Shown: positions 55,537-64,000 of the stretch, in pieces
Layout of the letters: each line of letters starts with the position of its first letter
Position numbering within the stretch: the first letter of the stretch is position 1
Assembly (NCBI RefSeq): GCF_001983935.1
Contig: NZ_CP017641.1
Span: forward strand, 4,960,001 to 5,024,000
DNA length: 64,000 nt
Direction of reading: 5' to 3'
Source of the DNA: Fuerstiella marisgermanici
GTDB taxonomy: Bacteria; Planctomycetota; Planctomycetia; Planctomycetales; Planctomycetaceae
Translations under genes and position numbers: made by a program
The notes under the pieces: model-generated
What the model was told of the DNA's origin: nothing
What the model saw: only the letters and a program-made list of their open reading frames with translations
The model's database searches: none

Positions 55537-57168
55537 GTGCGACGGCGCCCACCTCATTTTGCCATTCTGCTTTGCTGCGGCCTCCTGACGGTGCTTCGGG
55601 CCTCGGTTGCGGACGAACGCACTGGCGAGTCGACGCCGGCGACCGATGACTCCGTTCAGGCAGTCGCTCAGCTTGTTGACGGCATTTTGCAGCAATCGTG
55701 GCAGGCAGAAATTGTGACGCCCGCCGCCCCGGCGACCGACGAAGAATTCATTCGTCGACTGTATCTTGATCTGGCAGGTCGGATCCCCGCCGTCTCAGAA
55801 GCTCGCGAATTCCTGGCGGATAAATCGCCCAACAAGCGTTTGGCGGTTGTCGAACAGCTACTCAGCAGCCCCGGCTTTGTCCGGCACTTCACCACCGTTT
55901 TACGAAACGCGTTGATCCCGCAGGCCACCAGCCAGCCACAGTTTCGATCCCTCATTCCCGGGTTCGATGCGTGGTTGTGGGAACACATCGCCAAGGGCAG
56001 TTCATACGACACCATTGTTCGGTCGATCATCGCGTCTGAATTGAACCTCAACAACGGCCCGGCCCTGGCCAGCACCACCAGCCCGGACGCTTTCTTTGCC
56101 GTCAGAGAATTGAAGCCGGAGAATCTGGCGGCGGGCACGGCTCGAGCGTTTCTTGGCGTGCGACTCGATTGCGCTCAGTGCCACGACCACCCGTTCGACA
56201 TGTGGACGCAGCAGCAGTTCTGGAACATGGCCGCTTTCTATTCGGGCTTTAGCCGCCCCGAAGACGAAGATGAGGCTAACCCGGCCATGATGAACATCAC
56301 TGAGCAGACAGCGTCGCGCAGCATCAAAATGGCGGGTGCGGATGCAATGATTCCCGCCGTTTTTCTGACGGGCACACAGCCGGAGTGGGAACAGCAGGGC
56401 GATCGGTCGCCACGACAGATTCTGGCGGACTGGATTGTTGATGAAAACAATCCCTGGTTCGCAAAGATGGCCGTAAACCGGGTGTGGGCTCAGTTTTTCG
56501 GACGAGGCATTGTCGATCCTGTCGACGACTTTTCCGATAACAATCCGCCATCGCATCCGGAAGTTCTGCAACTATTGGCCGACGACTTCGTAGCGCACGA
56601 CTATGACCTGAAGCGGCTGGTTCGAGTGATCGCGGCTACACAGGCGTACCAGCTGTCCGGTCGGCAAACTCATGAATCACAAACCGAACCAGCTCATTTC
56701 GCGCGAGCCGTTTTGCGTGGGCTGACGCCGGAGCAATTTTTTGACAGTCTTGCTGAAGCCGTTGGTTTCTACCAACCGTTTCGCAGCGACAATCCATTCG
56801 TCGTCGACACCAACTCACCGCGCGCACGATTCGTGGACCTGTTCCGCGGCAGCGCCGAATCGCCGCTGGAACGTGAGACCACAATTCTGCAGGCGTTGGC
56901 CATGATGAATGGCGAATTCATCGACAACGCAACCAGCCTCGAAGACAGCCGCACTCTGAAAGCCGTTGTCGATTTCCCCGCGATGACTCGTGAAGAAAAG
57001 CTGAACACGCTTTTCCTGGCCGCGCTAAGTCGATCACCGACGGCAGCGGAGCAACAACGGTTTGGCGATTACCTAAAGTCCGGCGGCGTTGAAAACGACG
57101 AACGGGCTGCCATGGCCGATGTTTTCTGGGTGTTGTTGAATAGCAGCGAGTTTTTACTGAATCACTAA
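55537..57168 (+). CDS. DUF1549/DUF1553 planctomycete cytochrome-like protein
   Basis: The product has 543 residues. The start is a GTG at 55537 with AGGAA at 55521-55525. After a signal peptide (FAILLCCGLLTVLRASVA), DUF1549 covers ~50-260 (EEFIRRLYLDLAGRIPAVSE; AARAFLGVRLDCAQCHDHPF-type block with C-A-Q-C-H at 212-216). DUF1553 covers ~285-520 (NPWFAKMAVNRVWAQFFGRG, then FSDNNPPSHPEVLQLLADDF). Such proteins are exported, possibly haem-binding, and always travel with DUF1501 proteins; the DUF1501 gene starts four bases after this stop. The reaction is unknown; a role in breakdown of complex substrates is often proposed. Confidence 0.94.
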   Translation: MRRRPPHFAILLCCGLLTVLRASVADERTGESTPATDDSVQAVAQLVDGILQQSWQAEIVTPAAPATDEEFIRRLYLDLAGRIPAVSEAREFLADKSPNKRLAVVEQLLSSPGFVRHFTTVLRNALIPQATSQPQFRSLIPGFDAWLWEHIAKGSSYDTIVRSIIASELNLNNGPALASTTSPDAFFAVRELKPENLAAGTARAFLGVRLDCAQCHDHPFDMWTQQQFWNMAAFYSGFSRPEDEDEANPAMMNITEQTASRSIKMAGADAMIPAVFLTGTQPEWEQQGDRSPRQILADWIVDENNPWFAKMAVNRVWAQFFGRGIVDPVDDFSDNNPPSHPEVLQLLADDFVAHDYDLKRLVRVIAATQAYQLSGRQTHESQTEPAHFARAVLRGLTPEQFFDSLAEAVGFYQPFRSDNPFVVDTNSPRARFVDLFRGSAESPLERETTILQALAMMNGEFIDNATSLEDSRTLKAVVDFPAMTREEKLNTLFLAALSRSPTAAEQQRFGDYLKSGGVENDERAAMADVFWVLLNSSEFLLNH

Positions 57169-57172
57169 TGCC

Positions 57173-58507
57173 ATGAACACGCACAGCACCAGACGCCAAT
57201 TTGCAAAGTTCTCTGGCCTCAGCCTGCTGGGAGCCGCCGCTTCCGGTTGGCTGCCTTCGATGGCAGCTCGCGCGGCGCAGGCTTCGAAGCCGACCTCACG
57301 CAAGTGCATCCTGCTGTGGATGTCCGGCGGACCGAGCCAGATGGAGACCTTCGATCCCAAACCGGATCATGAAAACGGTGGTCCCACAAAAGCCATCGAC
57401 ACCAGCGTCCCCGGTATTCGAATCAGCGAAAATCTGCCGCAGGTCGCGAAGGTGATGCAGCACCTCGCTCCAATTCGGTCCATGTCAACAAAAGAAGGCG
57501 ACCATACTCGAGCAACCAACTTCATGCACACGGGCTACCTTCCGCAGGGGCCGATTCGTTATCCCACGCTGGGCTCCTTTCTGAGTAAGGAACTGATCGA
57601 CAGAAGCTGCGACCTGCCGTCATTCGTCAGCGTGAATCCGTTCCGAGCCTTTAGTCCGGCCGCTTACGGGCCCGGATTTCTGGGACCGTCGTGGTCGCCG
57701 TTGGTTGTCAATTCTTCCATGACGGGCGACGAAGACAATCGTGACGTTTCGTTTGAAGTGAGTAACCTCAAGCCACCGCGCAATGTCACATCCGCTCAAG
57801 CCGACGCGAGGATGCAGATGCTGGCGTCGCTGGAGCACGACTTCCTGAAGGATCGCCCCGGCGCTCCAGGAAGAAGTCATGTCGAATCGTATCAGCAAGC
57901 GGTTCGCATGATGAATTCGGCAGCGGTAGGAGCTTTCAATCTGGACAGCGAAGACGACACTCTGCGAGACGCTTACGGACGTAACCCCTTCGGACAGGGC
58001 TGCCTGCTCGCTCGTCGATTAATCGAAAACGGCGTGTCCTTTGTCGAAGTCAATCTCAGCGGCGCAGATGGAGCTGGCGGTGGTGCGGGCTGGGACACTC
58101 ACCAGGACAACTTCGATGCGGTGAAAAATCTTTGCGGCGTTCTCGACCCGGCGTACGCAACGCTAATGAACGACCTCAGCCAACGCGGGCTGTTGGAAGA
58201 CACGCTGGTGATCTGGATGGGCGAATTTGGCCGGACACCGGCAATCAACGAAAACACCGGGCGAGACCACTGGCCGAAAAGCTGGAGCACTGTGCTGGGG
58301 GGAGCGGGTGTGAAGACGGGCCAGGCGTATGGAGCAACATCTGTTGACGGGACAGAGGTCTCCGAAAATCCGGTGATTGTGCAAACGCTAATGGCCACGA
58401 TTTGTAACGCGTTGGAAATCGATCACGAAACAACGAACCTCAGCAACGTCGGACGTCCGATTCCGCTGGCGGATCATGGTTCGAGTTCGATTGAAGGGCT
58501 GCTGTAA
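57173..58507 (+). CDS. DUF1501 protein, Tat-exported
   Basis: The product has 444 residues. It begins with a twin-arginine signal (TRRQFAKFSGLSLLGAAASG). The body is DUF1501, a sulfatase/phosphatase-like fold: KCILLWMSGGPSQMETFDPK, then HTRATNFMHTGYLPQG, and near the end TLVIWMGEFGRTPAINENTG, GRDHWP and YGATSVDGTEVSENPV. Metal ligands such as the G-E-F-G-R-T-P Glu and the D-H of GRDH are present. It is coupled to the DUF1549/DUF1553 gene upstream (4-bp gap). The last 34 bases overlap the 3' end of the convergent HDOD-GGDEF gene. Confidence 0.94.
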   Translation: MNTHSTRRQFAKFSGLSLLGAAASGWLPSMAARAAQASKPTSRKCILLWMSGGPSQMETFDPKPDHENGGPTKAIDTSVPGIRISENLPQVAKVMQHLAPIRSMSTKEGDHTRATNFMHTGYLPQGPIRYPTLGSFLSKELIDRSCDLPSFVSVNPFRAFSPAAYGPGFLGPSWSPLVVNSSMTGDEDNRDVSFEVSNLKPPRNVTSAQADARMQMLASLEHDFLKDRPGAPGRSHVESYQQAVRMMNSAAVGAFNLDSEDDTLRDAYGRNPFGQGCLLARRLIENGVSFVEVNLSGADGAGGGAGWDTHQDNFDAVKNLCGVLDPAYATLMNDLSQRGLLEDTLVIWMGEFGRTPAINENTGRDHWPKSWSTVLGGAGVKTGQAYGATSVDGTEVSENPVIVQTLMATICNALEIDHETTNLSNVGRPIPLADHGSSSIEGLL

Positions 58508-60096
58508 GAATAGGTGGGCACAACTTCGTCGTCACTGATGGTGGCAGCGGAACGCAGGGCACAAGTGGAGTTGCGAGTTGGACGTCCGCCGCTTTGGCTG
58601 AAGTAGTCGACCACAACACAATTCCGGCCCGACTGTTTGGCTTGATACAAAGCGGCATCGGCCAGTCCGAAAAGCGTTTCACCAAAGCTCTCGCCGGACG
58701 GCAAACCGTTCGCCAGACCGATACTGACCGTGATCGGAATCGGGGTCCCGTTGAATTCGAATTTCATCGCTTCGACGGCGGTCCGCAGGCGTTCTCCGCA
58801 AATGTACATGCCCTGTTCGGGAATATTGTCCAGCAGCACCACGAATTCTTCCCCGCCGTAGCGAGCCAGCGTTTCGTTTGACCGAGTCGCGTTTCGCAGG
58901 CAGTCGGCCACGCACTTTAAAACTTCGTCGCCCGCCTGATGTCCGTATGTGTCGTTGACTTCTTTGAAGTGGTCGATGTCCACAACAGCGACGCCATAAA
59001 TAATTCCACTGCGCAGGCAGTGCTTATTCATTTCATCCAGTCGACGATCGAAATACGAACGATTAGCAACACCGGTCAGAGCGTCCGTGCTGGTCTGGAT
59101 CACTAACGATTGAACCTGTTGTTTCAGCCAGCCGTTTTCGGCCACCAGTTCCGCAGGAATCGATGGCTCACTCGCATCGTTCATCGTTTCGGTGAATTCC
59201 GAAAGCTGCTCCAGAGCCTCATTCAGCAGGGCTTCCGGTTCCGGGATAACGCTGGTATCGATATCAAACAGCGCAGCACTATTTTGCAACTTTGTGCGCA
59301 CGGCTGTGGTCAGTTCATCCATGCTGTTCGAATCGGCTGCTCTGTTGTCAAGTTGCTCCTTCAGCACCACCAGTGCGACGCCGCGGTCGTGATCACAAAG
59401 GTACCGAGCGAATGCTGCGGCTGTGGTCAGGATTTCATACAGTCGGCTTGATTCTACTGTCAGATTGTTCGACTTCTCAGGTTCCGCAAGCGCCTGGATG
59501 GCCTCGACAAACCGCTTCGGCATACCGGAGTCTGTCAGCATTTTGGACGACAGTTCCAGATGAGTGAGCCCGAACGCACTTCGTTCCGCCTCACTAATTG
59601 ACACGTCGCCCGCCTGAACGCGCTTCATACATTCGATGTAGTCTTCCGGTGCCTGCTTCATCATTCCCAGTTGACCGATGCCGGCCAACAGATTCAGAGT
59701 GAAGCACTCAGCGGCAATGGCTGCACCGTGCACCGAGCCGAGTACTTCTGCGGCGGTCGCTCGCACAAAAGATCTCAGCCAAAACTTCTTGAACAATTCC
59801 CCCTGCTCGCCGTCCGCCACCGATTCAGACACCAGCGAAAAGCCCAGCACCAACGGCGTAATCTTTGCTTTCCCCATCAGCGTAATGGCCTGACGAACGT
59901 CAGCCACCTCGCGGGGCAGTCCGAAGCGACTTGAGTTGGCCGCCTTCAGAATTTTGCTTGCCAGAGCGGGGTCCGTCTGAACCAGTTCAGAGATTCGCTG
60001 GATTGGCGCATCCGGATCGCCAAACACTCGCAATATCTCCATGGCGATGGTGGGTAGCGTTGGAAGACGCGAAAGTTTTTTTGTTGATTTCAACAT
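58474..60096 (-). CDS. HDOD-GGDEF diguanylate cyclase-type regulator
   Basis: The product has 540 residues. An HDOD domain covers ~10-215 (LPTLPTIAMEILRVFGDPDA, then LVQTDPALASKILKAANSSR and DVRQAITLMGK). A helical linker follows, and a GGDEF domain covers ~345-505: DALTGVANRSYFDRRLDEMN, DIDHFKEVNDTYGHQAGDEV, and the active site G-G-E-E-F at 414-418, which is a catalytically competent variant, so c-di-GMP synthesis is likely. The C-terminal ~30 residues overlap the DUF1501 gene. It is divergent from the flagellar operon, so a role in motility control is a reasonable inference. Confidence 0.93.
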   Translation of the reverse strand: MLKSTKKLSRLPTLPTIAMEILRVFGDPDAPIQRISELVQTDPALASKILKAANSSRFGLPREVADVRQAITLMGKAKITPLVLGFSLVSESVADGEQGELFKKFWLRSFVRATAAEVLGSVHGAAIAAECFTLNLLAGIGQLGMMKQAPEDYIECMKRVQAGDVSISEAERSAFGLTHLELSSKMLTDSGMPKRFVEAIQALAEPEKSNNLTVESSRLYEILTTAAAFARYLCDHDRGVALVVLKEQLDNRAADSNSMDELTTAVRTKLQNSAALFDIDTSVIPEPEALLNEALEQLSEFTETMNDASEPSIPAELVAENGWLKQQVQSLVIQTSTDALTGVANRSYFDRRLDEMNKHCLRSGIIYGVAVVDIDHFKEVNDTYGHQAGDEVLKCVADCLRNATRSNETLARYGGEEFVVLLDNIPEQGMYICGERLRTAVEAMKFEFNGTPIPITVSIGLANGLPSGESFGETLFGLADAALYQAKQSGRNCVVVDYFSQSGGRPTRNSTCALRSAATISDDEVVPTYSYSSPSIELEP

Positions 60097-60508
60097 GAAG
60101 TTTCCGTTCGATCCGCGAAAGCGTGGTGCCGCAGCGATCTGGTGCCCATTTCACCGGAGGTCGACAGACTCACACCGCCTTCCGTCTGCAGGCATATCGA
60201 AGCGGGCCTGTCCGCACTTGCTTTTCTGGCAGGGTATTCCTACGGATTTCCGCAAATACGCCTGTCAATGACGGCTCAACCGCACCGTGGGAGGGGTTCG
60301 CTATCCGCGAAATTCGGTACAGCAGGTGCAAAAAAGACAGAAAATAAGAGGAACCCCGTACGCGGATTCAGCTCGCCAAAGCCCGAATGAGGGATTTTCC
60401 TCAGCGCGTGCGAAGAAACCTTCGCCGGCAAGACCCTTCGGGCGGCTGGAAGACTTTGCGGGTTGTATTGGTTGCACCGGTCGCGCGCCGGATACCGATT
60501 CAGACTAC
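60097..60508. other. Intergenic region upstream of flgB
   Basis: This 412-bp gap should hold the promoters of the HDOD-GGDEF gene and of the flagellar operon. I looked for sigma-54 (GG-N10-GC) and sigma-28 type boxes and found no convincing match. The flgB frame is open upstream but lacks start signals. Confidence 0.4.
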
Positions 60509-60865
60509 ATGTCACTCTTCAACAATCACTTCGACCTGTTGACTCGCCTGGTCTCTGCTTCAGAGCAGCGGCAGCAGGTGATCAGTCACAATATCGCCAA
60601 CGTCAATACGCCAAACTATCGGCGGCTGGATCTGGATTTCGAATCCGCTCTGGCCGCTGAAATCAGGCGTGGTGATCGATCAATTGGCAGTCCGGCAGAA
60701 GCGTCTGTCATTCAGACTCAGGGCCTGCCGACTCGATCCGACGGAAACAACGTGGATATCGATAAGGAAATCGGAGCCCTCGGGAAAAACGCACTGCTGC
60801 AACAGGTTTACCTGCAGTTGATGGGCACCGAAATGAATCAAATGAAGCGAGCGATGGAAGGCTAA
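60509..60865 (+). CDS. flgB: Flagellar basal-body rod protein FlgB
   Basis: From the ATG at 60509 the product has 118 residues, near the usual FlgB length. The N-terminal rod motif is VISHNIANVNTPNYRRLDLD, and the C-terminal helix QVYLQLMGTEMNQMKRAMEG completes the fold. It forms the proximal rod of the flagellum. The frame continues 74 codons upstream, but that part has no homology-like content. No clear ribosome binding site precedes the ATG. It is the first gene of the basal-body operon flgB-flgC-fliE-fliF-fliG. Confidence 0.93.
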   Translation: MSLFNNHFDLLTRLVSASEQRQQVISHNIANVNTPNYRRLDLDFESALAAEIRRGDRSIGSPAEASVIQTQGLPTRSDGNNVDIDKEIGALGKNALLQQVYLQLMGTEMNQMKRAMEG

Positions 60866-60884
60866 CAGAAAAGGGAGAAGCCGT

Positions 60885-61334
60885 ATGTCACTGGAAAAAA
60901 TCCTCTCCGGGATGCAGATCAGTTCGTCCGGCTTAAGCGGCGAACGACTGCGAATGGAAGTCGCCGCCAACAACATCGCGAACGCTCATACCACACGCAC
61001 GCCGGAAGGTGGGCCATATCGTCGTCAGCGAGTTAGCTTTTCGTCGGTGATGGATCACTTCGCTCAGAGTGGCATGATCGACGGAGACAAACAACTGGGC
61101 GGCGTGAAAGTCATCGGAGTCACGTCTGACGATTCTCCTTTGCCGTTGATCTACGACCCGGGACACCCGGACGCCAATGAAGACGGCTATGTGGCAATGC
61201 CCAACGTAACTCTGCCACACGAAATGGTGGATCTTGTGACGTCCAGTCGAGCGTACGAAGCGAACTTAAAGGCGATGGAAACATTCAAGCAGATGGCCGA
61301 ACAAGCCCTGGCTCTGCTGCAGGGGCTGAGGTAA
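60885..61334 (+). CDS. flgC: Flagellar basal-body rod protein FlgC
   Basis: The product has 149 residues. The rod signature is MEVAANNIANAHTTRTPEGG, followed by GPYRRQRVSF. The conserved C-terminal block DEDGYVAMPNVTLPHEMVDL-type (DANEDGYVAMPNV, then VDLVTSSRAYEANLKAMETF) is complete. It assembles in the rod next to FlgB. A good ribosome binding site (GGGAGAA) precedes the ATG, and it lies 19 bp after flgB. Confidence 0.95.
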   Translation: MSLEKILSGMQISSSGLSGERLRMEVAANNIANAHTTRTPEGGPYRRQRVSFSSVMDHFAQSGMIDGDKQLGGVKVIGVTSDDSPLPLIYDPGHPDANEDGYVAMPNVTLPHEMVDLVTSSRAYEANLKAMETFKQMAEQALALLQGLR

Positions 61335-61362
61335 GGACGCGATCTGAAGTTTCAGATTAACA

Positions 61363-61668
61363 ATGACAACACCCATTTCTTCAATCGGATCGGTCGGCGG
61401 CAGCCTTCCTGGCGGTCTCACGACGAGCGCCGGGAAGTCCGGCGCCGCGATGCCGTTTGCAGATCTGGTGAAGGGCCTGTTGCAGGACACAAACAACCAA
61501 CAGGCTCAGGTCGAAGAAAGTGTGACGCAACTGGTCACCGGAGAAACAGACAGCCTGCACGACGTGGTCTTAACAGCGTCACAAGCCGACCTGGCCTTTC
61601 GCCTGGTGATGGAAGTGCGAGACAGACTGATATCGTCGTACCAGGAAATCATGCGGATGCAGATGTAA
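61363..61668 (+). CDS. fliE: Flagellar hook-basal body protein FliE
   Basis: The product has 101 residues, typical for FliE. After a Ser/Gly-rich N-terminus it shows AMPFADLVKGLLQDTNNQQA, then VTQLVTGETDSLHDVVLTAS and LAFRLVMEVRDRLISSYQEI, which are the FliE helices. It links the MS ring to the rod. It lies 28 bp downstream of flgC. A 141-bp gap follows before fliF; it holds no obvious gene. Confidence 0.94.
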   Translation: MTTPISSIGSVGGSLPGGLTTSAGKSGAAMPFADLVKGLLQDTNNQQAQVEESVTQLVTGETDSLHDVVLTASQADLAFRLVMEVRDRLISSYQEIMRMQM

Positions 61669-61809
61669 TCTGATTTCAAACATGTAGCAGTGTCTCCCTG
61701 AGACGCTGGAACGAGTCTCGGGGAAACTCGGCCACGTGAAAACAGAATTGTCTCTCCGACCGTGTGAACCACAGTCACCGAAAGAAGATCCCTCATTGAG
61801 GGCAACAAC

Positions 61810-63366
61810 ATGGCATTTTTAAAAACACTCATCGAACAACTGAAGGACCTGTGGGGTCGCTGGACGATTGCTCAGCGAGTCGGCATCAGCGCGGCAACCG
61901 TCGCGTGCGTCGCCGGTATCGTGGGCACGATGTTCTGGGCCACACGCCCGGATTATGTGGCCCTCGTCAATCAACTGACGCCTCAGCGCGCGGCCGAGTT
62001 CATTGCGATTCTGGAATCTGAGCAGATCACTTACGAACTGAACTATTCCGGATCCGCCATCTCTGTCCCCCGCAGCAGCCTGAACGTCGCTCGAGTCGCT
62101 TTGCAGGATGTCTGGGAGCCAACCGTCGATGACGGAGCCGGTATGTCGGGCGCGTTTCCCGGCTCGCCACGCGAAGAAGACGAACGCCGACGTCGGCAAC
62201 TGGAGACTCGAATCGCTCAAACGCTGAGCAGAATCCATGGCGTTCGATCGGCCACCGTGCATATCAGCCAGCCAAGTCCATCGCCGTTTGTGAATGAACA
62301 AACGCCATCCACAGCCAGCATCATCGTCGACCCGACGTCTGCGGGATCGATCACGATGGCAGTCGCTGAAGGAATCATTTCCACAGTTGCGCGAGCGGTC
62401 GAAGGTCTTGCACCAGACAAAATCACGTTAATGGACACAGCCGGACGGCAATTCAATGCGGCGGACGGTATCGGTTCCACGATGGATGGTCAGTTTGATT
62501 ATCAGCAACGAGTAGAGTTGCGGCTGGCGTCCAAAGCGGAATCCATGCTGGGCATGCTGCTGGGACACGGCAAGGCGGTTGTGCGAGTCTCTGCCGATAT
62601 CGACTTCCGCGAAACCACACGTACAGATCGAAAACTCGACCCGGACAGCAAGGTCAAACGAACGGAGACGATCGAAACGGTTTCTCAGACGGGCGGCGTG
62701 ACTCCCAATGGAGAAGTCGGCGTGAACCCAAATATCCAGGTGCCAAACTTTGATGGCGACGAAGGCGTAAGCTACAAAAAAGAACTGATCTCAGCGGACT
62801 ACGACAACGCCAGCACAGAAGAAATCGTCCGCGACATTCCCGGAAAGATCACCCGGCTAACCATCGCCGCCATTGTCGACGTCGCACCTCCGGCCGCTGA
62901 TCCTGCGGCCGCCGATGACGCAGCCGCCGCGCCAACGCCAAATTTTGATGCGGCTCAGATCGAGGCGATCGTAAAACAGGCGGTCGGTTTCGACGAAGTG
63001 CGCGGCGACGAAATCCAGGTGATGACGGCCGACCTGACTTCAGGTCTTCCAGCCGATGAAATCCCCGGCGTGATGGCGATGTGGAATGAATACGAACCAA
63101 TGATTCAAACGGTTGGCATGGGCCTGATTGCCACCATGGCGTTTTTGATGGGCTTCCTGCTGCTGCGAAAAATGAAGCCAGTGGTCGTCACCGAAACGGC
63201 GACGGAACAACAACTGTCGCTGGATGAAGTGCGACACATGGCCGCGTTGTCCGAACAGGCAAAAAGTAACCCTGAAGTGGCGGCGAAGATTCTTTCGGCG
63301 TGGTTGGGCGAAGACGAAGAAGATCTGGAAGCCGAGCTGAAACAAGGAGACAAACGGGCGGCGTAA
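61810..63366 (+). CDS. fliF: Flagellar M-ring protein FliF
   Basis: The product has 518 residues. It has two TM helices: ~25-45 (ISAATVACVAGIVGTMFWAT) and ~440-460 (TVGMGLIATMAFLMGFLLLR). Between them lie the secretin-like ring-building domains: YVALVNQLTPQRAAEFIAIL and RQLETRIAQTLSRIHGVRSA, and the FliF_C block. The C-terminal tail (~470-518) is acidic and should contact FliG. It forms the MS ring in the inner membrane. The following 280 bp separate it from fliG. Confidence 0.95.
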   Translation: MAFLKTLIEQLKDLWGRWTIAQRVGISAATVACVAGIVGTMFWATRPDYVALVNQLTPQRAAEFIAILESEQITYELNYSGSAISVPRSSLNVARVALQDVWEPTVDDGAGMSGAFPGSPREEDERRRRQLETRIAQTLSRIHGVRSATVHISQPSPSPFVNEQTPSTASIIVDPTSAGSITMAVAEGIISTVARAVEGLAPDKITLMDTAGRQFNAADGIGSTMDGQFDYQQRVELRLASKAESMLGMLLGHGKAVVRVSADIDFRETTRTDRKLDPDSKVKRTETIETVSQTGGVTPNGEVGVNPNIQVPNFDGDEGVSYKKELISADYDNASTEEIVRDIPGKITRLTIAAIVDVAPPAADPAAADDAAAAPTPNFDAAQIEAIVKQAVGFDEVRGDEIQVMTADLTSGLPADEIPGVMAMWNEYEPMIQTVGMGLIATMAFLMGFLLLRKMKPVVVTETATEQQLSLDEVRHMAALSEQAKSNPEVAAKILSAWLGEDEEDLEAELKQGDKRAA

Positions 63367-63646
63367 GCAATCGAAGATTCGAGTTCCGGGAATGTGGTGT
63401 CGGCTGTTGTTGGCCCACCAGCAGGCAACACTTCCCGGTTCTCGCTTCGGTTTAGCAGGGCATAGTGCCTCTCAGCTGGAGTCGGGTGGCCAGTGTTGGA
63501 CTTAGCAAAGCGAAGGTAACCCCGGAGGTTCGATCTTTCCTCGTTCCAACCAGGACCACACACCTCGCGCCCAATTCCACAACGACCTATTTAGCAATTT
63601 AACCAAACATCCCAAGCACTGATACAACCCGTAGACCCGAACATCC
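63367..63646. other. Gap between fliF and fliG with a long hairpin
   Basis: CCGGGAA (63386-63392) pairs with TTCCCGG (63432-63438), and the inner TGTTG/CAACA pairs extend it. It could reduce transcription into fliG or be a processing site. No coding frame is convincing here. Confidence 0.4.
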
Positions 63647-64000
63647 GTGACTGACCGACAAACGCAAACTGCGGAACTGCTGAAACTACTGGGCGAAGAC
63701 ACCGCTCAGGCAGTCCTCTCACACCTGCGCCCGGAACTGGCGAAGTCGATTCGGACTCAAATGGAAAGCCCGGAAGCCAAACAACTCAAGCTGCGACAGA
63801 AACGCGAACTGCTTAAGGATTTCGAATGGTTCTTCGACTTCGCGTTGCAGGCCAAACCGGCTGCAGGACTGAAAGTCTTTTCCGGCGAAGACGAAGAAGC
63901 GGATCACAAGGCCGAGTCCAAACAGCCGGAAGGTGAGGTCCGACTGACCGGTGACCCGATGGTTGACCTCGGGCGACTAAGCATCTTTCAGTTGGCTGGA
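63647..64000 (+). CDS. fliG: Flagellar motor switch protein FliG (N-terminal part)
   Basis: The window ends inside this gene; 118 codons are visible from a GTG at 63647. TAELLKLLGEDTAQAVLSHL followed by RPELAKSIRTQMES is the FliG N-terminal helix pattern ('LLxLGEExAxxVLxHL'). The next part is a charged linker, then LTGDPMVDLGRLSIFQLAG. FliG forms the switch and torque ring and binds the FliF tail. The order after fliF fits. No strong ribosome binding site is seen, and the middle and C-terminal domains are outside the window, so the call rests on the N-domain and context. Confidence 0.75.
   Translation, partial: MTDRQTQTAELLKLLGEDTAQAVLSHLRPELAKSIRTQMESPEAKQLKLRQKRELLKDFEWFFDFALQAKPAAGLKVFSGEDEEADHKAESKQPEGEVRLTGDPMVDLGRLSIFQLAG

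Noticed and set aside
60097-60508. A sigma-54 or sigma-28 promoter for the flagellar operon.
   Set aside because: The best GG/GC pairs have the wrong spacing, and no full sigma-28 -10 box was found.

Overview
The window looks like a chromosomal segment of a planctomycete (phylum Planctomycetota, probably Planctomycetaceae-like). The evidence is the combination of paralogue families that is typical of that phylum: DUF1592/DUF1588/DUF1585 and DUF1549/DUF1553 cytochrome-like proteins paired with DUF1552 and DUF1501 Tat-exported partners, a DUF1559 major-pilin-like protein, three secreted sulfatases, a LEPR-XLL-type surface protein, a giant Ser/Thr kinase with WD40 repeats, and a Tat-exported GFO/IDH/MocA oxidoreductase. 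Species cannot be fixed from the sequence alone.

Layout. 1-8.6 kb: start of a ceramidase-like gene, a lipoprotein, a CNNM/CBS transporter translationally coupled to a sulfatase, a DUF4142 protein, a DUF1559 pilin-like protein coupled to a small lipoprotein, and a planctomycete-type secreted protein. 8.6-18.3 kb: a 1090-residue LEPR-XLL-like surface protein and a 2118-residue kinase/WD40 protein. 19-21.3 kb: a FliA-type sigma factor, then an ECF sigma factor overlapping a one-TM partner and preceded by a strong imperfect palindrome. 21.5-36.1 kb: a DUF1592/DUF1552 pair, a sulfatase-RraA pair, a 644-residue unknown protein, an FtsK translocase, a 31-bp perfect inverted repeat, and a third sulfatase. 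36.4-48.3 kb: mostly housekeeping (ferredoxin, fmt, LRR protein, oxidoreductase, VOC protein, Nramp-like transporter, pyruvate kinase, MsrB lipoprotein, SGNH-type membrane protein, AlkA-type glycosylase, DUF5658-like membrane protein).

48.8-52.0 kb is the most accessory-looking part. tRNA-Pro(TGG) and tmRNA (ssrA) flank a two-gene unit made of a double zinc-ribbon protein and a DUF4062-ATPase-wHTH protein, with a degenerate tRNA 3' end beside it. 52.3-55.4 kb carries xylulokinase and a retron-like reverse transcriptase with an N-terminal membrane anchor; 528 bp of structured non-coding sequence precedes the RT, including a UUCG-capped terminator that belongs to no visible gene. 55.5-58.5 kb is a DUF1549/DUF1553-DUF1501 operon. 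58.5-60.1 kb is an HDOD-GGDEF regulator. 60.5-64 kb is the start of a flagellar basal-body operon (flgB, flgC, fliE, fliF, fliG), which the FliA-type sigma factor near 19 kb may serve.

Best candidates for something undescribed are the membrane-anchored RT with its structured leader and the zinc-ribbon/DUF4062-ATPase pair between tRNA-Pro and tmRNA. Neither function can be proven from sequence alone. All family names come from motif recognition by eye; no database search was run.
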